A stretch of DNA of 64,000 bases from Tanypteryx hageni (GCA_028673005.1 CM054113.1:66416850-66480849), one strand, 5' to 3'. Shown: positions 46,199-59,600, counted from the stretch's first letter. Notes: generated by a model from the letters alone, not told the origin. Made by a program: numbers and translations.

Positions 46199-46695
46199 TT
46201 TTATGTCAGGAGGTATGAATATATACTAAATATAAGTTACAATTCCTCAGAATCTGCACACGTTGTAACACTACGTAAAAAATATGGCAAGCATATGACG
46301 CGTAAAAGCAACAAATTTTTTATCGACTGTTTCCGTAATATTTTTTTCAGTTTTGGCACAAGATCGCAATTATGTTGATAACAAAGCTGACTAATTGTGA
46401 CTTTTTGTCCGAGAAAGAGATGCTCGTTGCTCCATAATTGTCGTTCGGCCATAAATGGTCTGAACATGAATAAATACACTGAGCGCCACCGCAATTGATG
46501 CGTGGCAGGGGGAGAATATCACCGACCTATCGTGTTATTCACCTGTTATGCTCTCTTATTGTCTTAGGATAACGGATCCCTTGTTATCCATAAATATCTG
46601 GGACAATGAATCTTTTTAGATGACAAATTGAATTGTATGTAAACAATTATCGTTTTCTGAGCCCTAAGGGTGAGAATAAATTATTATAGTTAAAC
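46199..46695. other. Unassigned; holds a dispersed ~55-bp repeat
   Basis: At 46483-46540 the sequence GCCACCGCAATTGATGCGTGG continues to GAATATCACCGACCTATC and recurs inverted at about 53872-53932. Nothing else recognised. The last 8 bp are the left TSD of the next hAT element. Confidence 0.45.
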
Positions 46696-47771
46696 TAAGG
46701 TGACCAGATTTCAAATCAGACAAAACGGGAGATCGCCCCTGTAGTGTAGGCAACCAACCGCGTTCGACGTTTCAGGGATTGGGGGGAGGAGGGAGAGAAA
46801 ATGCACAAAGCAACACACACAAGATGCATGGGATGGTACAAATTACACTAGAAAGTCTATAAGCTTTTCTCCGCAAAATATTTTTGTAATTTATTTACAT
46901 AACTTATACTCAGAATATTTTTTAAACAGTACCTAGTTTTATCATTATTACATTTTTAGCCTATTTTCCAGAATGGAAATAGGCTTTTAGTTTTGTCATT
47001 GTGTCTGTCTGTCTGTCCGTCCCCCTATTAACTTTTGCAGCAATAGACCTATTTTAATGACACTTGGTTGAAATCCCCCGCTACTGGAGCCGAGCTCTCG
47101 AGGATAGTTTTTGTTGCGAATATTGAAAGTCCCGGGTTCGATTCCAGGAACTATCCTTCCCATTTGATTTACATGGAAAATCTTAAAACCATCGTGCAGG
47201 GTTATTTTATCTTGCACATTAAAATATCGTAGAATTGTAATATCTTTGCGGGATTTATGCTATTCTCTGGAGAAGGCAATGGAGATTTTAATTTCTATCG
47301 TATAAAATTGCTTATCGATCGTATATATTAGAATTTTGCGTAAATATAAGCGTTTTTGCAGCTTTTATCACTCATTACGAGAGTGTTGCCATAGCAACGC
47401 GTGATCAATTTAATATTCCGTTCGAATGTTTGTAATATTTTATAACGCTAAATTATGAAGTTTGGGAGCACAAAGAGCAACATATCCCCGATGATTTTAA
47501 AGCTATTAAAGCCAATATATGTAAGTATTAAATAAATGATTAAATGGAAAGTAGGTATCATAAGTTCCGTTTGGATCATCTTGTTCATATTATCATTGCT
47601 TGGCGAGGAAGATACACTGAAATCGTTCATTTTATGCCTAGTTATCGACGAAAAACGGAACAATTTACAAAAATTGAGAAATAGGGGACATTTACGGGAC
47701 AAAACGTAATCCGGGACACGGCTCCGGAATATGGGACTGTCCCGGGAAAAACGGGACGGATGGTCACATTA
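46696..47771. mobile_element. hAT element with perfect 8-bp TSD
   Basis: Termini TAAGGTGACCA and, inverted, TAATGTGACCA, with a sub-terminal GGGACTGTCCCGGGAAAAAC block as in known hAT ends. AGTTAAAC flanks both sides (46688-46695, 47772-47779). 1,076 bp, no transposase coding. Contains a TAGCCTATTTTCCAG hairpin followed by GTCTGTCTGTCTG (46960-47030) and a short tRNA-like fold at 47102-47156. Confidence 0.88.
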
Positions 47772-47779
47772 AGTTAAAC

Positions 47780-50408
47780 CATGAAATTATTTCTTTTTTG
47801 TGTATAAAAATGGGCATGTAAGTTAAAAAAGGAACGGTATTTTTTGTAATTTTGGTACGGGAGTGAAAAAAGATTTTTCAGCCATAGTCTATGATGTTCA
47901 TCATTGTGTTATTACCTAAAACCAGAGGCGATTTATTTTGTCGTAAAGGCCGTTTCTGCTCCATTAGTACAGGCCGCTATAAGAGCCAAGTTTCCTGCAG
48001 AATAAAATGTCCAAGGAAGGAATCGGTCCCGTGATCAAGGCGTTGGGACACTCTACTTGCTCCTCTATTCAAGGCCGTAGTTATTCATTTACATTCGTTT
48101 CCAGCCTCCTGCATGGCTGCTTTGGAAACTGCGCATTTAAATCCTGCACTCGATCGTCATTTTTCTGCTAATGAGTTGGTCTTACTTTTTCTCGAGTACT
48201 GTTTTTGACTGATTGTTAATACGTTGACAATTCTTATTTCCAAGGTGTCTTCTAAATCGCTTTTAAATGCATGTTTTACTGTATTTTAGCGGCCTTGAAA
48301 TCGCAATTTCAATTCTGAATTCTTAATCGAAATATGCAATTCATCGAGAAAGTGTCTGGTGCATTACCTATGGCATCATTCTACGCGTTTCCTTAAATGG
48401 CAAGGTTTCTTAGTCGTTCGATTCTTATTCTCCCTCACATCGCATCCTTCCGCCGTCTCGTTTCCATTATTTTGCTTCGGTGTTCGTACCTCCCACTATA
48501 AACAAAAATAAAATCACCTTGAACACACAGCATTTCTCAGTACCTCTCGGAGACTGCGCGTAGCCTTGGAGCGCCAAGGATTCTCTTCGTCGATTCTTTT
48601 TTTTTTACCGTTTCGGCGTTATCCATCCTTTCGTAACAGCGATTAACGGAAAATATCTTTCTTCCTTTCTCTTTAGGCAACTCGCTTATCGAAGAGATCC
48701 TGCTTTATTGACGAGCACTCCCAAAGGTTTTTAAGTACACCCATTCCTCGTTACCTTGTAAACGTGTTCGGTTTTAGCGTGGTTTTCTTTCTGTAGAACT
48801 ACCTCGAATGTGCACGGCCATTGCTTTCGCTTCATCGCAGTTTCGGAACGGTCTCCAAGGATTAAAAATCGTAAAATGCTTCAATTCGACTCAAGAGGTT
48901 ATAGTAGACAATAAAGAAAACAATTCTGAGTACAGTGTAACTAAAGCGACAAGTTTTCTAGCCCAATTCAGTACAATTGACGTTTCCTGTCCATAAAAAG
49001 CAGTTGATTCAAGAATTCAACCTGGACAATTGAGGAAAATCAGTTCAAAATTATTTTGCTAAAATTTCGGGTATCAACTTTGCATTCTACAGAAATATTT
49101 GCATTATATTTTTATGAATAGCATACGGTAAAAATAATTGAATAAGTAAGAAAACGGCGCTTAAAATGATAGCTACTAATATCGAGAACGTAACGAAATA
49201 CCAAAAAGTGAATAAAATTGCCGTATTAAGGAATTGTATCGAATAAGAAAGTATAATATTCGTAAATCAGTACAAAACCAGCACAGAAAGCCATTCAGTA
49301 CAATATTGTCGAAGTCAGTACGGTGCTGAATGAATCACCGCGGTTGGTCACTTTAAATGTGACTAAATCGTTGCACGTTGGACTCGAGACGACCCTCAAA
49401 TTTAACCTCATATGTTCTTATGGGAAAATCTAGTATCTTAATTTGCACAGTTTCGTTTTGCTCTGTCTTTCCCAGGAACGCATGTACCGTGAAAAGCGAG
49501 GGACAGATTTAAAAGAGCATAACAGTAAAGGGTGGTCTGGTTAAAATTTGACCGGGTTATATTGGAAGAATTTAATTTTGAGCATGAAAATTACGCGAAA
49601 TTCGTTGAAATAAAATCAGCCCGACGTCTAATGTGCTCGCGACGTATCGTTCAGCATTTAATGAGAAAACTTCGCGTTCTGTTTCGATTAGTCTTTAAAA
49701 ACCCGGTTTCTACACATTTTCTTCATTTTTATTTTCGAAACTGCCGCTGCAGACAGTGATAACGGCGGGATGAAAACGTCGCCGCTTGAGAGACCGAATT
49801 CCAAAGCGGGCCATATCTGGCTCGCGGGCATTAGTTTTGGGGATCCTTTCGCCGTTCGACCTGTCTGAGAAAGCCCGTGAGAAGTGTCACGTCTCACTTT
49901 CTCCGTAAATCTGCCTCTATCCCGCCATGCCATGAACGAAAGCTGTCTTATTTTTAGCCTCGCCTATCGTAAGTACGTAGATTTTCTGCGTCACATCTGG
50001 GCATTTCCGGTACCAAGATATATAACCGAACTTTTTTCGTGGTTGCCTTCTTTAATTCTTTACTCGAAGATGTTATCGCGCTAGAATTATTCTTTTTTCC
50101 GATCAAAATTAATTGCACCGTGAGAGAAAACTCAACATCGAAAATCTATGCTAAATTGAGTCGTCAATGGATGTTAGTGCAGTTGCGGGTTTATCATTAG
50201 ATGTATATCGCCCATGCCAAGAACCCCCGTTTCCACTTCCGCCAGAACTTTAAACTGAAAATGTTGCTATGCATACATATAAGCAGACTGTGAAGAGCTC
50301 ACAAGGTGTTCACACAAAAAATGTTGTAGGGTATTTTACGAAACATTCATTTATTATTTTATTATCGTTTATTTTTATTCTACCATATTCATATTAATCA
50401 TATACCGA
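47780..50408. other. Intergenic, nothing recognised
   Basis: AT-rich. Frames at 48808-48996 and 49532-49933 on either strand lack recognisable similarity. Confidence 0.4.
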
Positions 50409-50662
50409 CAGCGGATCCAAGGGGAGAGGGATGGTGGCGATTTCCCTCCCTCCTGGATGTTCCCATTTCCCTCCCAAGGTGTCTTCTCAAAGCCATTCGC
50501 GCAAAATTCCTAGATTCTGCGCTGCAGACTAGGTCCATATGACAAGGAAAAGAAATATTCTGACAGGGGCAGGGATTTCTAGAATAAAAGTACCTCCGGG
50601 AGTGATGGGTTCAAGAGGGGGGAGGGGCGATCCCCTTGGGAAGTTTCTAGATCCACCCGTCC
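50409..50662. mobile_element. hAT MITE, copy 2 of the GGATCC family
   Basis: Begins CAGCGGATCCAAGGGGAG, shares the central TATGACAAGGAAAAGAAA with the copy at 33606, and ends TTGGGAAGTTTCTAGATCCA. Confidence 0.65.
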
Positions 50663-53100
50663 TATACATTTCAAACAAATTGCGCCGTTTAAATTTCATC
50701 TGGACCCTTACCTGTCGGTGAATCCCTTTCGCCGGTGATGAATGGCCCGTCATTCCTTCAAACATTTTTCTTCTTAAATAAACCAGCACTTACAAGCATA
50801 GATTAGACCGGTATGTATTCGATTTGAGCCACTTTGAATCATGTAAATTGCTATGACAAATGTAACGGCGATATGGAGGCCCAAACACGAGGTTGCGAAT
50901 GGAGCCTCAATAGGGGTAAATCCGCCGCTGTTCAGAAAAAGTATGCGAGGAGCGTCGACTATTTTGATTTCCGACGCATTCCTGAATATTTGTTCAGTTT
51001 TACCCGAGCATTTACACAAGAAGAAATTAATTTCTCGAGAATTTTCAGCAGGAAGAGTTTATGATTGCCTTCCTGTTACTTTTATCCTTCCTCGTTACTC
51101 TTGAGTTATTGCGCCGACTCGTAATTCGGAAGTTCCGGGGTGAACATCATGCCTGCAGAGAGAAAAACCTCGAAACGTTCAGCAAGATGCATGTATCGAA
51201 AACGAGTGAATAAATAAAAAATACACCTTTTTTGATTTTATTGCCGGAAATTGCATTGGGATATTTTGAAAGGCCGTAATTACCATTTTTACCCGTAAAA
51301 TAATTCCTTCAGTTATTTTGATTTCGTTGTAAATTATCCCATAGGTTCCATAGTAAGCATCTGAGTATCAAAAATTGGAAAATTAACTATGAATATGTTA
51401 TGGCTATCTAACCTAACTGCTTATTTTTTCAATTTATGATACTTAAGTGCTCACTCTGGAATTTATTTCCAGACGTGCTCGATATTTCTAAAGTGAATTA
51501 TTCTAATGGTGTTCAAAGTTCTATTCGATTTGAAAAATATAATTTTGAATTTGATCTTATAATTTGCACAGTAACTTTTTTGAAAATGCGATAGATTTAT
51601 ATAAATTAAAGACAACAGAATATCTTAACTTTCGGTTAATACTATATAAAGGCCGTAGGTAAGTCATGTAGACAAAAAGCGACTGAGATGTGCATTTCAA
51701 TTACAACTTAGACATGGTTTCTTGCAGGTAATTTCCAACGACGAATATGGCTCAGCGAATACCACGTGGGGCTCACCCGTCCGTTCGTTGGCTATGGAAT
51801 TTATTTCTGTAATTAACTTGAATATCTTGCCATGAAAACGCGGTATAGCTTCCTTCATATAAACACCGAAAGAAAATTGATCCGGAAGTTTTTCGCAAAA
51901 TGACTTTTTTTGTGGTCACGGCGCGCTGCTCATTTAAAACCGCCATTCTCTCTCTCTCTCCCTCTCTCTCAAACCAACGTTATTCCGCCAAACCTCAATC
52001 GGCTTCCGTCGGCGTCCACAGCCCACAGTGGCTTTCTACAACGCCCTATTTCGATTAAGGACGTCATAGTCGGGAGTAGAAAAGCCTAAAAATTTCTAAA
52101 TGGAATCGAGAGAGGGCGCTCCACCCCTCCATCCCATAGCGGGCTTCCGATGGATCCTCATTTCCGGTTCGCCTGAGGTAACCTCCCTACCCAACCCATT
52201 CTCGATCAACCGCAGACGGCGGCGGCGATCATCCGCGAGAGTATTGCCCGTTATTCGCAACTTCAACGCGCCAAACACATCCGTAAATGACAACGAGACA
52301 TTCCGTGGGAACCAAACCTCGTTTTGAAATGGCCCAAAGACGGAGATAATTGATTGCATCCTCAGTGGTGACCTCTTTGAGTACGGAGTCTCGCGCGGAT
52401 CGTCAGGTTTTGCTCGTTGCGATATTTTTTTATCTGTTGTCGATTAAGAGAAAGAAGAAGTACGAATCTTTTGTTCGCAATAGCGGAGAAGATTTTGCTT
52501 AATGCGATCACATTATGTTCAGTTTAGTTCAAAACATCAAGCGGCGAATTACAATAAACGGAAACCTTTCTAAAATCCGATTTGGTCTCTATAATCCTCG
52601 TTTGATTGCAATAAACGACTGATTACAATGGCCATTAATAATGTTAAGTAGATTTTACGATTTTTTTTATTTTAAACTTATGCCGAGACCAAATTTATAT
52701 TGCGCAACAATGGTCGATAAACCACGAACAAATGTAATGATGATATCCTATTGTTCGCCTTATTCAACCCCGAAAACACAGTACTATCTTCGACTTATTT
52801 ACACAATTACATAACAGTAATATACTAGCACGCTTTTCGATGCATTAATATTAATCTCGAAAACAACTCTTGAGAACTGAAAGATACACTAACAATAAGC
52901 CAAACATGGCGGCCTTCCTGCCAAAGACGTTAAGCAATGACGCTTCGAATCCGAAACTCAATATGCGCACGAAAACAAAACAAGGGTCGGTTAAAAAAAA
53001 GAAACGATGCCTCATTGCTTTTTTTCGATTCCCTAATAGGACGACACCGGTAAATGCCGCCGTGGAGGAACGATTTTGCGGCCGGGGCGGATAAATAGAC
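50663..53100. other. Intergenic, one CpG-richer patch
   Basis: 52090-52330 is GC-richer with open frames on both strands (52096-52359) and could be an exon or regulatory patch; I recognise no domain. A CT run lies at 51947-51970. The rest is AT-rich and blank. Confidence 0.35.
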
Positions 53101-53105
53101 TGATA

Positions 53106-53540
53106 AATATGGCCAGCGGTGAAGGAGTGCTGGGATATAGAGAAATGGAGTAGAGAATGGAATAGGATGAAGAGAGTGGGAGTTGTTGAGAGAAAGAGAG
53201 AGGATAGGTGATTAAAGGGAAGGGGTAAAGGAGGTTGTTAGGTGGGCGTAGGAATAGGATAGAGAAAATGGAATGGGAATAGGTGAGGTGATCGTGAGCT
53301 GAGTTGAGAGGTGTGCAGCCGAATAGGGAAAAATGTGGTAAGGGAGGGGGAGAAAGGTTAGGTGCGATGAGGAGTGGAGGGGAGAAGGGAGGTGATAGTG
53401 GAATAGTGTGTGAGGTAGCAATTGGATGAAGCGGTCGTGTGTTAGGCGAAGGTTCGGGTTGCGGGAAGGGAGGTGGGGTGGAGAGGGTGTGTGGCGGAGG
53501 GGGGAGATGGGGTGGAGGGGAATGGCGGAGAAGGCGAGTT
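53106..53540 (+). repeat. Purine-rich tract (G/A strand on +)
   Basis: Strongly G/A-biased plus strand for about 430 bp, with no simple unit. The Ser/Pro-rich minus-strand frame across it is low-complexity. Confidence 0.85.
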
Positions 53541-54560
53541 CTTACGTAAGGTCTTCTATCTAAAGCCGTAAAAATGTGCGTGCGTGTACATAGAATGTTA
53601 CGTGTCTGCGCATGACCGTACAAAGAAATGGACGTGTTAATTTATATACAAATATACGCTAATGCACATAAATAAACGCAAGGAGTCTAACGTCTTTAAT
53701 CAGAATTTGTGGTTAGGAAGTATCTTTATCTGTCGTTAATCCTCTTCGCTGTGTTGAAGTTCTAAAATTGGAGTTTTCTTGGCCTCTTAACTGAGGTTTG
53801 AGTCATACTTTCTACTGCATCAACAATATTTTTTAACCGTTTAAAATTAACATTCACGTGGTTTTGATTTCGGCGGCAGGATAGATCGGTGATATTCACC
53901 CCTGCCACACATCAATCGCGGTGGCTTGGAAGGTATTCTTCAGATTATAAAAACGAACATTCATTGAGCTTTATTTGTAAGTCTTTGCCAAATATTCAGA
54001 GTAGAAGTTTTACATAATTTCCGGCTCTTCGCCAATGTGTGTCTTTTAATTTTTTCAATGGATAAATGACCTCTCGATCGATTTAAAAATGCACGAGTAA
54101 ACATTAGAAGACGTAACAGGTATTTTAAATGTACGGTCTGGAGATTTTTTTCGAATCAATCAAATGGCTACAAAACATTTTGGAAACAATAACTACGCCT
54201 TCCTTATATTATCTTGTGTCTAATTTTTAAATACAGCGTTTCGACAGAGAGATACGCAGATACTTCACTTACCTTAAAACATAACATCGCATCCACTAGC
54301 AGAAAATTTTCCAGTAGCAATTCCGAAGGAGAAGAGGATTAGAAAAATCCGTTTTTTATTGCCGAAATTAAAGACTAACATTTAAAAGATCTGGCCTCGG
54401 ACTTTTTTAACTAAACAGACAATTTCACACCCTAAGGATTTGTAAACAACACAATAGGGCGCGAGGGCATTTTTTTAGCGTTGTACAGCTAGTGAAAACA
54501 TTTTTATTGCCGCTCTGCAACGCTATGAAAGTGAATGTGCTAAACAAGCCGAGGCGTTAT
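53541..54560. other. Unassigned AT-rich spacer
   Basis: Contains the inverted copy of the ~55-bp dispersed repeat at 53872-53932; otherwise nothing recognised. Confidence 0.4.
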
Positions 54561-54569
54561 GAAAATCCT

Positions 54570-54814
54570 CTGAGAGGCTGAGGTTTGTGTGAGAGAGAGG
54601 TGGAGAAACTTGGGAAAGATGGAGAAGGTATAAGGGCAAGCAAGGATCCGAAAAGGGAGGAAGTGGATAGGGGATATCGAAGCGAGAAATAGGAAAAAGG
54701 GAGAGAGCGGAGAAAGTGGGGGAAGTAAATTTATGGGAAGAGAAGGGGAGGAATCGGAGATTGGGATATGGTGCATGGAGTGAGAAAGAGAGAGAGGGTA
54801 GGATGAGGAAGGGT

Positions 54815-54870
<56 letters not shown>

Positions 54871-55450
54871 GATGAAAGAAGAAGAGAGGAGGAGGAAATG
54901 GGAGATAGTGGCAGAAAGTGATACAAGTATGATGGGGAGGAAGGAGTGGGGGAGAGAGATGGGGAGAAAGAGGGAAAGAGAGAGAGGGAAAGTGAGAGGA
55001 AGAGAAAGAGAGGAGATGGAGGAGAGATAGAAGAAGTGTGAGAAGGAGAGAGGAAGAGAGAGATAGGAGAGTGAGAATGAGAGAGGGAGAGATGGATGGA
55101 GAGAGGGGAGAAGAATAGAGGGATGGATAGAGAGAGGGATAGAGATGGAAGAGAGAGTGAAGGAGAAAGTGAGGGAGAGAGTGAGGGAGGGAGTGAGGGG
55201 AAGATAGGAAGGCACAGACGTGGAGAGGGAGAGAGAGATATATTTAAAGGGGAAGGGAGAAAGGGATAGGGGTAAGGAATGGAGCAGATGGGAATAGAAG
55301 GGAAGGGAAAAGAGAGGGGGATAAATATGGAAGGGAGAGAGGTCGAGAAGGTAAAAGGGAGAAGGCAGGGAGGAATTGCTTTGCGGGAGCAGAAAGAGAG
55401 AGAGAGAGGCAAGTGTAGGAGGAGGAGAGGGAGGGAGGGAGAAAGAGGGG
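54570..55450 (+). repeat. Long polypurine (GA-rich) tract with (TA)n insertion
   Basis: About 880 bp of nearly uninterrupted purines on the plus strand (GAGAGAG, GGAAG, GGGAG units), broken only by a TA microsatellite at 54817-54868. Mirror-type GA repeats can form triplex DNA. The 410-codon minus-strand frame (Ser/Leu/Pro-rich) is its translation shadow. Confidence 0.95.
54817..54868. repeat. (TA)n microsatellite
   Basis: About 50 bp TA inside the polypurine tract. Confidence 0.98.
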
Positions 55451-55880
55451 GAGCATTGGACGCTTTGTGGCTGCGAGTCGGCGCACTGCAACGTAGTGTG
55501 CCTCCGGGCGTCGGCCGAGGAGAGATGAATGGAGTGAACGCGAACATCCTCGTTCGTTTCTCGGAATTCTTGGGGTAAGTGACAGGAAGGAGGGGATGAG
55601 ATATTTTTTGCATGTATTTTTATCGGCCGCCTGGACGGCTCCGTTCCTTTCGAGACGTGATTCTCGCGTTTGTTTGGCGGCAAAGGCCGTTTTCGCGGGT
55701 CGGGCGCGCGGCGGGAGTGTTTTATCGTCTCGCGCTGGGGAAAGAATCGATGCAAAAGCCTCTCTCGAAAGTGGGGGTTTGGATCCTTTCGGGAGGGTGT
55801 TTGGCGATAGTCACTTGTTTCCGCGGGGAGAGAGGGAGGTTGTTGCGCCGCGTTTGTTTGCTCTATTTGTTTTCTTTCCG
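55451..55880 (+). promoter_or_regulatory. CpG-rich patch with possible first exon
   Basis: CpG density rises abruptly after the polypurine tract. ATGAATGGAGTGAACGCGAA at 55525 leads an open frame (MNGVNANILVRFSEFLG) into a consensus donor GGG/GTAAGT at 55574, compatible with a short coding or 5' UTR exon on the plus strand. No downstream exon was found and the peptide is unrecognised, so this is weak. Confidence 0.25.
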
Positions 55881-55934
55881 CCGGTACGGGAGATGTACGA
55901 TATTTTTGTATGTATGCAGTGTAATTCTGAGTAT

Positions 55935-56600
55935 ACTGAGTGATTGATAGGTAAACCTTTTCATTAGGCTATAAAAAGTTTTTTCATCTTGACGTTTGAT
56001 CCACGTGTAGGGAATACTGGAAAATTCTTTTATACATTGGTGATTTTTAAGTATGATCGTGGAAGTCCATTGCACCCTCTGCCACCCACCAGTTTATTTA
56101 AGTTTAATTTTGAGTGGATTGAATGACTGATAGGAAAACGTTTTCATTGAGGTAATTAAGAGCTTTTTTCTTAACGTTTAAACGACGTGTAGGGAATGTT
56201 GGAAAATTATTTTTTACCTTTGTGATTCTTAAGTATGACCGTGGAAGTGTATTGCACCCCCTGCTGCCCATCACATTTTGATGTAGATGTAGATTAAAAG
56301 TCAATTTTTTACACCCTTTGGACTGACTGTTTTAGGAAAAAATAAATGATTATCATAGTATGACCGCGGAAGTGCATTGCACCCCCTGCCAACCACCACT
56401 TTGTTTAAGTTTAATTCTGAGTAGATTGAGCGGTTGATAGATGAACGTTTTATTGAGAAAACAAAGTCTGTTTTCTTAACGTTTAATCCACGTGTTGGAA
56501 ATGATGGAAAATTATTTTTTACCATACTGGTTTTTAAGGTCCTTGTCACCCACCACTTGGTTGAATAGCTGGGTAACGTGCAGGAGTAAACCGAACGCCA
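55935..56600. repeat. Tandem ~180-bp LINE-tail-like units
   Basis: Three to four diverged units, each with an AACG-rich segment (CTTAACGTTTA), CGTGTAGGGAAT, GGAAAATTATTTTT and GCATTGCACCCCCTGCC (at about 56070, 56247, 56372). The last phrase also occurs in the LINE 3' UTR at 18145. A further isolated copy is at 56795-56825. Confidence 0.6.
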
Positions 56601-59600
56601 ATATTTTTAACATCCTTTGGATTAGCTGTTTCTGGAAAATAATTGCTGAATTCGACCACTTTATGGAATTTACATTTCTAAGACCACCATGGTGAAATTA
56701 GTGAGATTCTGTGACAGAGCGGTGCAGAGGTTCGTTTTAAGACGATCAGAGTTCATAAAATATATATTCAAGGGTGAAATTGAGATTTTTAAAGAAGGCA
56801 ATTTGGTGCACTGCACCTCCTGTCACCTACCTGACAAATGAATTTCAGGGTATTATGTATATTTAAATGCGTGTTTGTGCGTATATATCGTCGGGATATT
56901 GCAAAAAGTCACTCCATTTTTGTCCAAAATGGGATTTTGATGACTAATGTCGTATTTACTAAATATTGTCCCGGAAAAAATCCCTATCTCTAAAGCCTTC
57001 ATCTATACTTTCAAGATATCATATAGTCATTGTGTTCATTTCCCTCTTATTTGTGGCAAGTAAAAGTCACTAGTTAAAAAATAAAGTTGGTGACTTTTTG
57101 CAGAAACCCAACGATATGTACACATTTGTGTGTATAGATATCCTGTATGATGATGTTGAAGTATTAAAAGGGACTTTTTACATGGAAAAGACAATACGGC
57201 GTGAGGGACAAAGGCATAACATGGTTACAAGAGAAGAGGGAGTGTGCGGCAGACTGTATAAAATTGAGGGGAAGGAGACGGACGAAAATGCACGTGTGTG
57301 TGTGTGTACATGTCTAGAGGAAGGGAATGGAAAGAGAGAGGTGATGGAGGAGGGTGTGTGTGTGGAAGTTACGGCGAGAAGGGTACTTCGATAAGGGTAG
57401 ATGAAGAGAGTAAAGGGGAGGGGGTTGGACGTGCGGGTATTAGGGGGGAGGTTATAAGGGTGGGAGGGTCATGGGTGGGGTGAACATCACGGGGTATGGC
57501 TGTGAGAGGGAGTGGCGAATTTACGTGAGGAGGGAGAAAGTGGGAGAGAGAGATAGAGAGAGAAAGGCAATTTGAGGCATGAGAGGGGACACACTTTATT
57601 TATTTATCGAGATTCATGACGCGAGCTGGTCGTCATGACAGGTGGCAATAACGGAATCACGGTGTACATAAATAATAAAGATCGGGCGCTTAAGTTTTCG
57701 GGGTTCGCGTTATGACTTTTAACGGCCGCCGTTAAGAGACGCAGGGGCCTCGGAAACACCCAGATCACGCTGCAGTAGTGGGCGATACTCGGCTTCCTCA
57801 AACATCGCCGTTTTATATTAGAGAATGAAAATAATATTAATGGACGTAATGATAGTAATAGTTTTATTTTTATCTACAAAGCGTTTAGAGAAAGTATTGT
57901 GATCGCGAAATAATCCGACACCGATATTTCGATGAATATGCACGTTTTAGGTGCCCTTATATGAAGGAAAACGTCTAAATTATGCTATCTTCGAGAGTAC
58001 GTTACCCTTACTTGTACATATTTACCTTTTGAATTGAAAGAATGACCTGTATCCGAGAAAAATGTCATCAACTAATTAATATACATTTTTATGCAAAACG
58101 TTCTACAAGCGACTAGTCCGAAAAAGTTGTTTTTGCGATTCGTCCGTTTGCGGTCAAGTTATGATATCCCCGGAAATAGAAACCTTTTTAAAATGGGCCA
58201 TATTACGGGGAAATGGAGGATAGTTTACCCAGTACCGTAGCAAGGGAGGGGCGGCCGCCCCGGGCGCCGAAGCCAATGAGCGCCAACAGGTGTGTCGGTG
58301 TTTTGTAATAAATATTCGGATAATAATAGTCTTGAATTTTAACTTTTGTACATGCGGCAGTAAATGTAATGTTTCTGCAATTTGGCTTACGATTAAGTTA
58401 TTTTTAAAATTGCCAAGGTCGTGTGTCTTTCCCCGGGCTATGAACGCTGCTGAGTTTAATTTGGTCGATTTTCGCGAAATGTCCATTTAATAAAGAATGA
58501 CTGCGGGATTCGATTAAAAAGGATCCATTCACAGAGCTTGATACTTTATAAACATAAATATTAGCCCAACGTCTCAAAATGTACACATATAATGTCCAGT
58601 GACAGTACACGTAATACTTATGTTGAATTTTACACAGAAGCCAACTATGTAATCGGTGACATGATTTATGTGCTAGAAACTGGCTGACGTGAGAAACTTC
58701 GCGCAATATTTTTTACTTATTTCTTGTATTTAATAACACACCGACGATAAAAAAATCATTTACATCAACAACGATCTCTAAAATCGTGCGAATGTAAGCA
58801 CTGGAAAACATTCATACACTTCATAGAGGAACAAATCAAAAGCGTGTGCTCATTACGCACGTAATGAACTTGCGTTCGGATTCCGGCGACAACCGACGCA
58901 ACAAATGAAACGCGATTATCAAAGACGCGCGGTTAGTCCGTTTCAAACGATCCATTCACGCTAATGGGGGAGGAGTAAGGTAAGAACGATGGGGGATATA
59001 TAAATATACAATGGGATTCGAGAGGGCGGGAAAGAGAGGTTCAGAGAGGTCGTGCATCCGCCAAGGGGGAGAAAATAAAGGTAAAGTCGGAAACCGAAGG
59101 GGATGAAAAGATTGCGCATGGAGGGGAGTATCGAGTAAGGGAAAGTACGTAATGAGAGGTAGGGTGCCCGCGGATAGGTTCGCATCAAATGGGGGAGGTA
59201 ATACGAGGGGGCATTCGAAAGAGGGTGCGGAAAGAATTCGAGCGAGGATATATAAGAGGTAGGTTCTGTTCGTGCCTGGGGAAGGGCAGGGTTATTGGTA
59301 TTTGAAGGGTTCACCCTTCTCCATTCCGGGAGTTAGACTCACCCGTTTCAGCAGGTGCGATCGGTATGCATCCTCGACGACGACGACAGTTCGATGAATT
59401 ATGGGAGTGGTAGGGTCATTCTTTTATTTTTTGTTATTCGTTCGAAAAGCTTAAGGAGGTGAGGAAGACACAATCCGAAGGAATAGCTACGCATCTCGAT
59501 CCCTCGCGATCGGAATAAGTGGAGGAACGCAGGTAAGTAAAACGCCTACGTCCGTCGGCGCTTAAGCGTCATAGCCGGTTCTCGTTTGTTGAGACAGCTC

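Noticed and set aside
52096..52359. Coding exon in a GC-richer patch, frames open on both strands
   Set aside because: No recognisable domain, no clear splice sites; left as an unassigned patch.
53033..53623. 196-codon Ser/Pro-rich minus-strand frame
   Set aside because: Same explanation: low-complexity shadow of a purine-rich tract.
54523..55755. 410-codon Ser/Leu/Pro-rich minus-strand frame
   Set aside because: Translation of the polypurine tract and a TA microsatellite; no real protein features.
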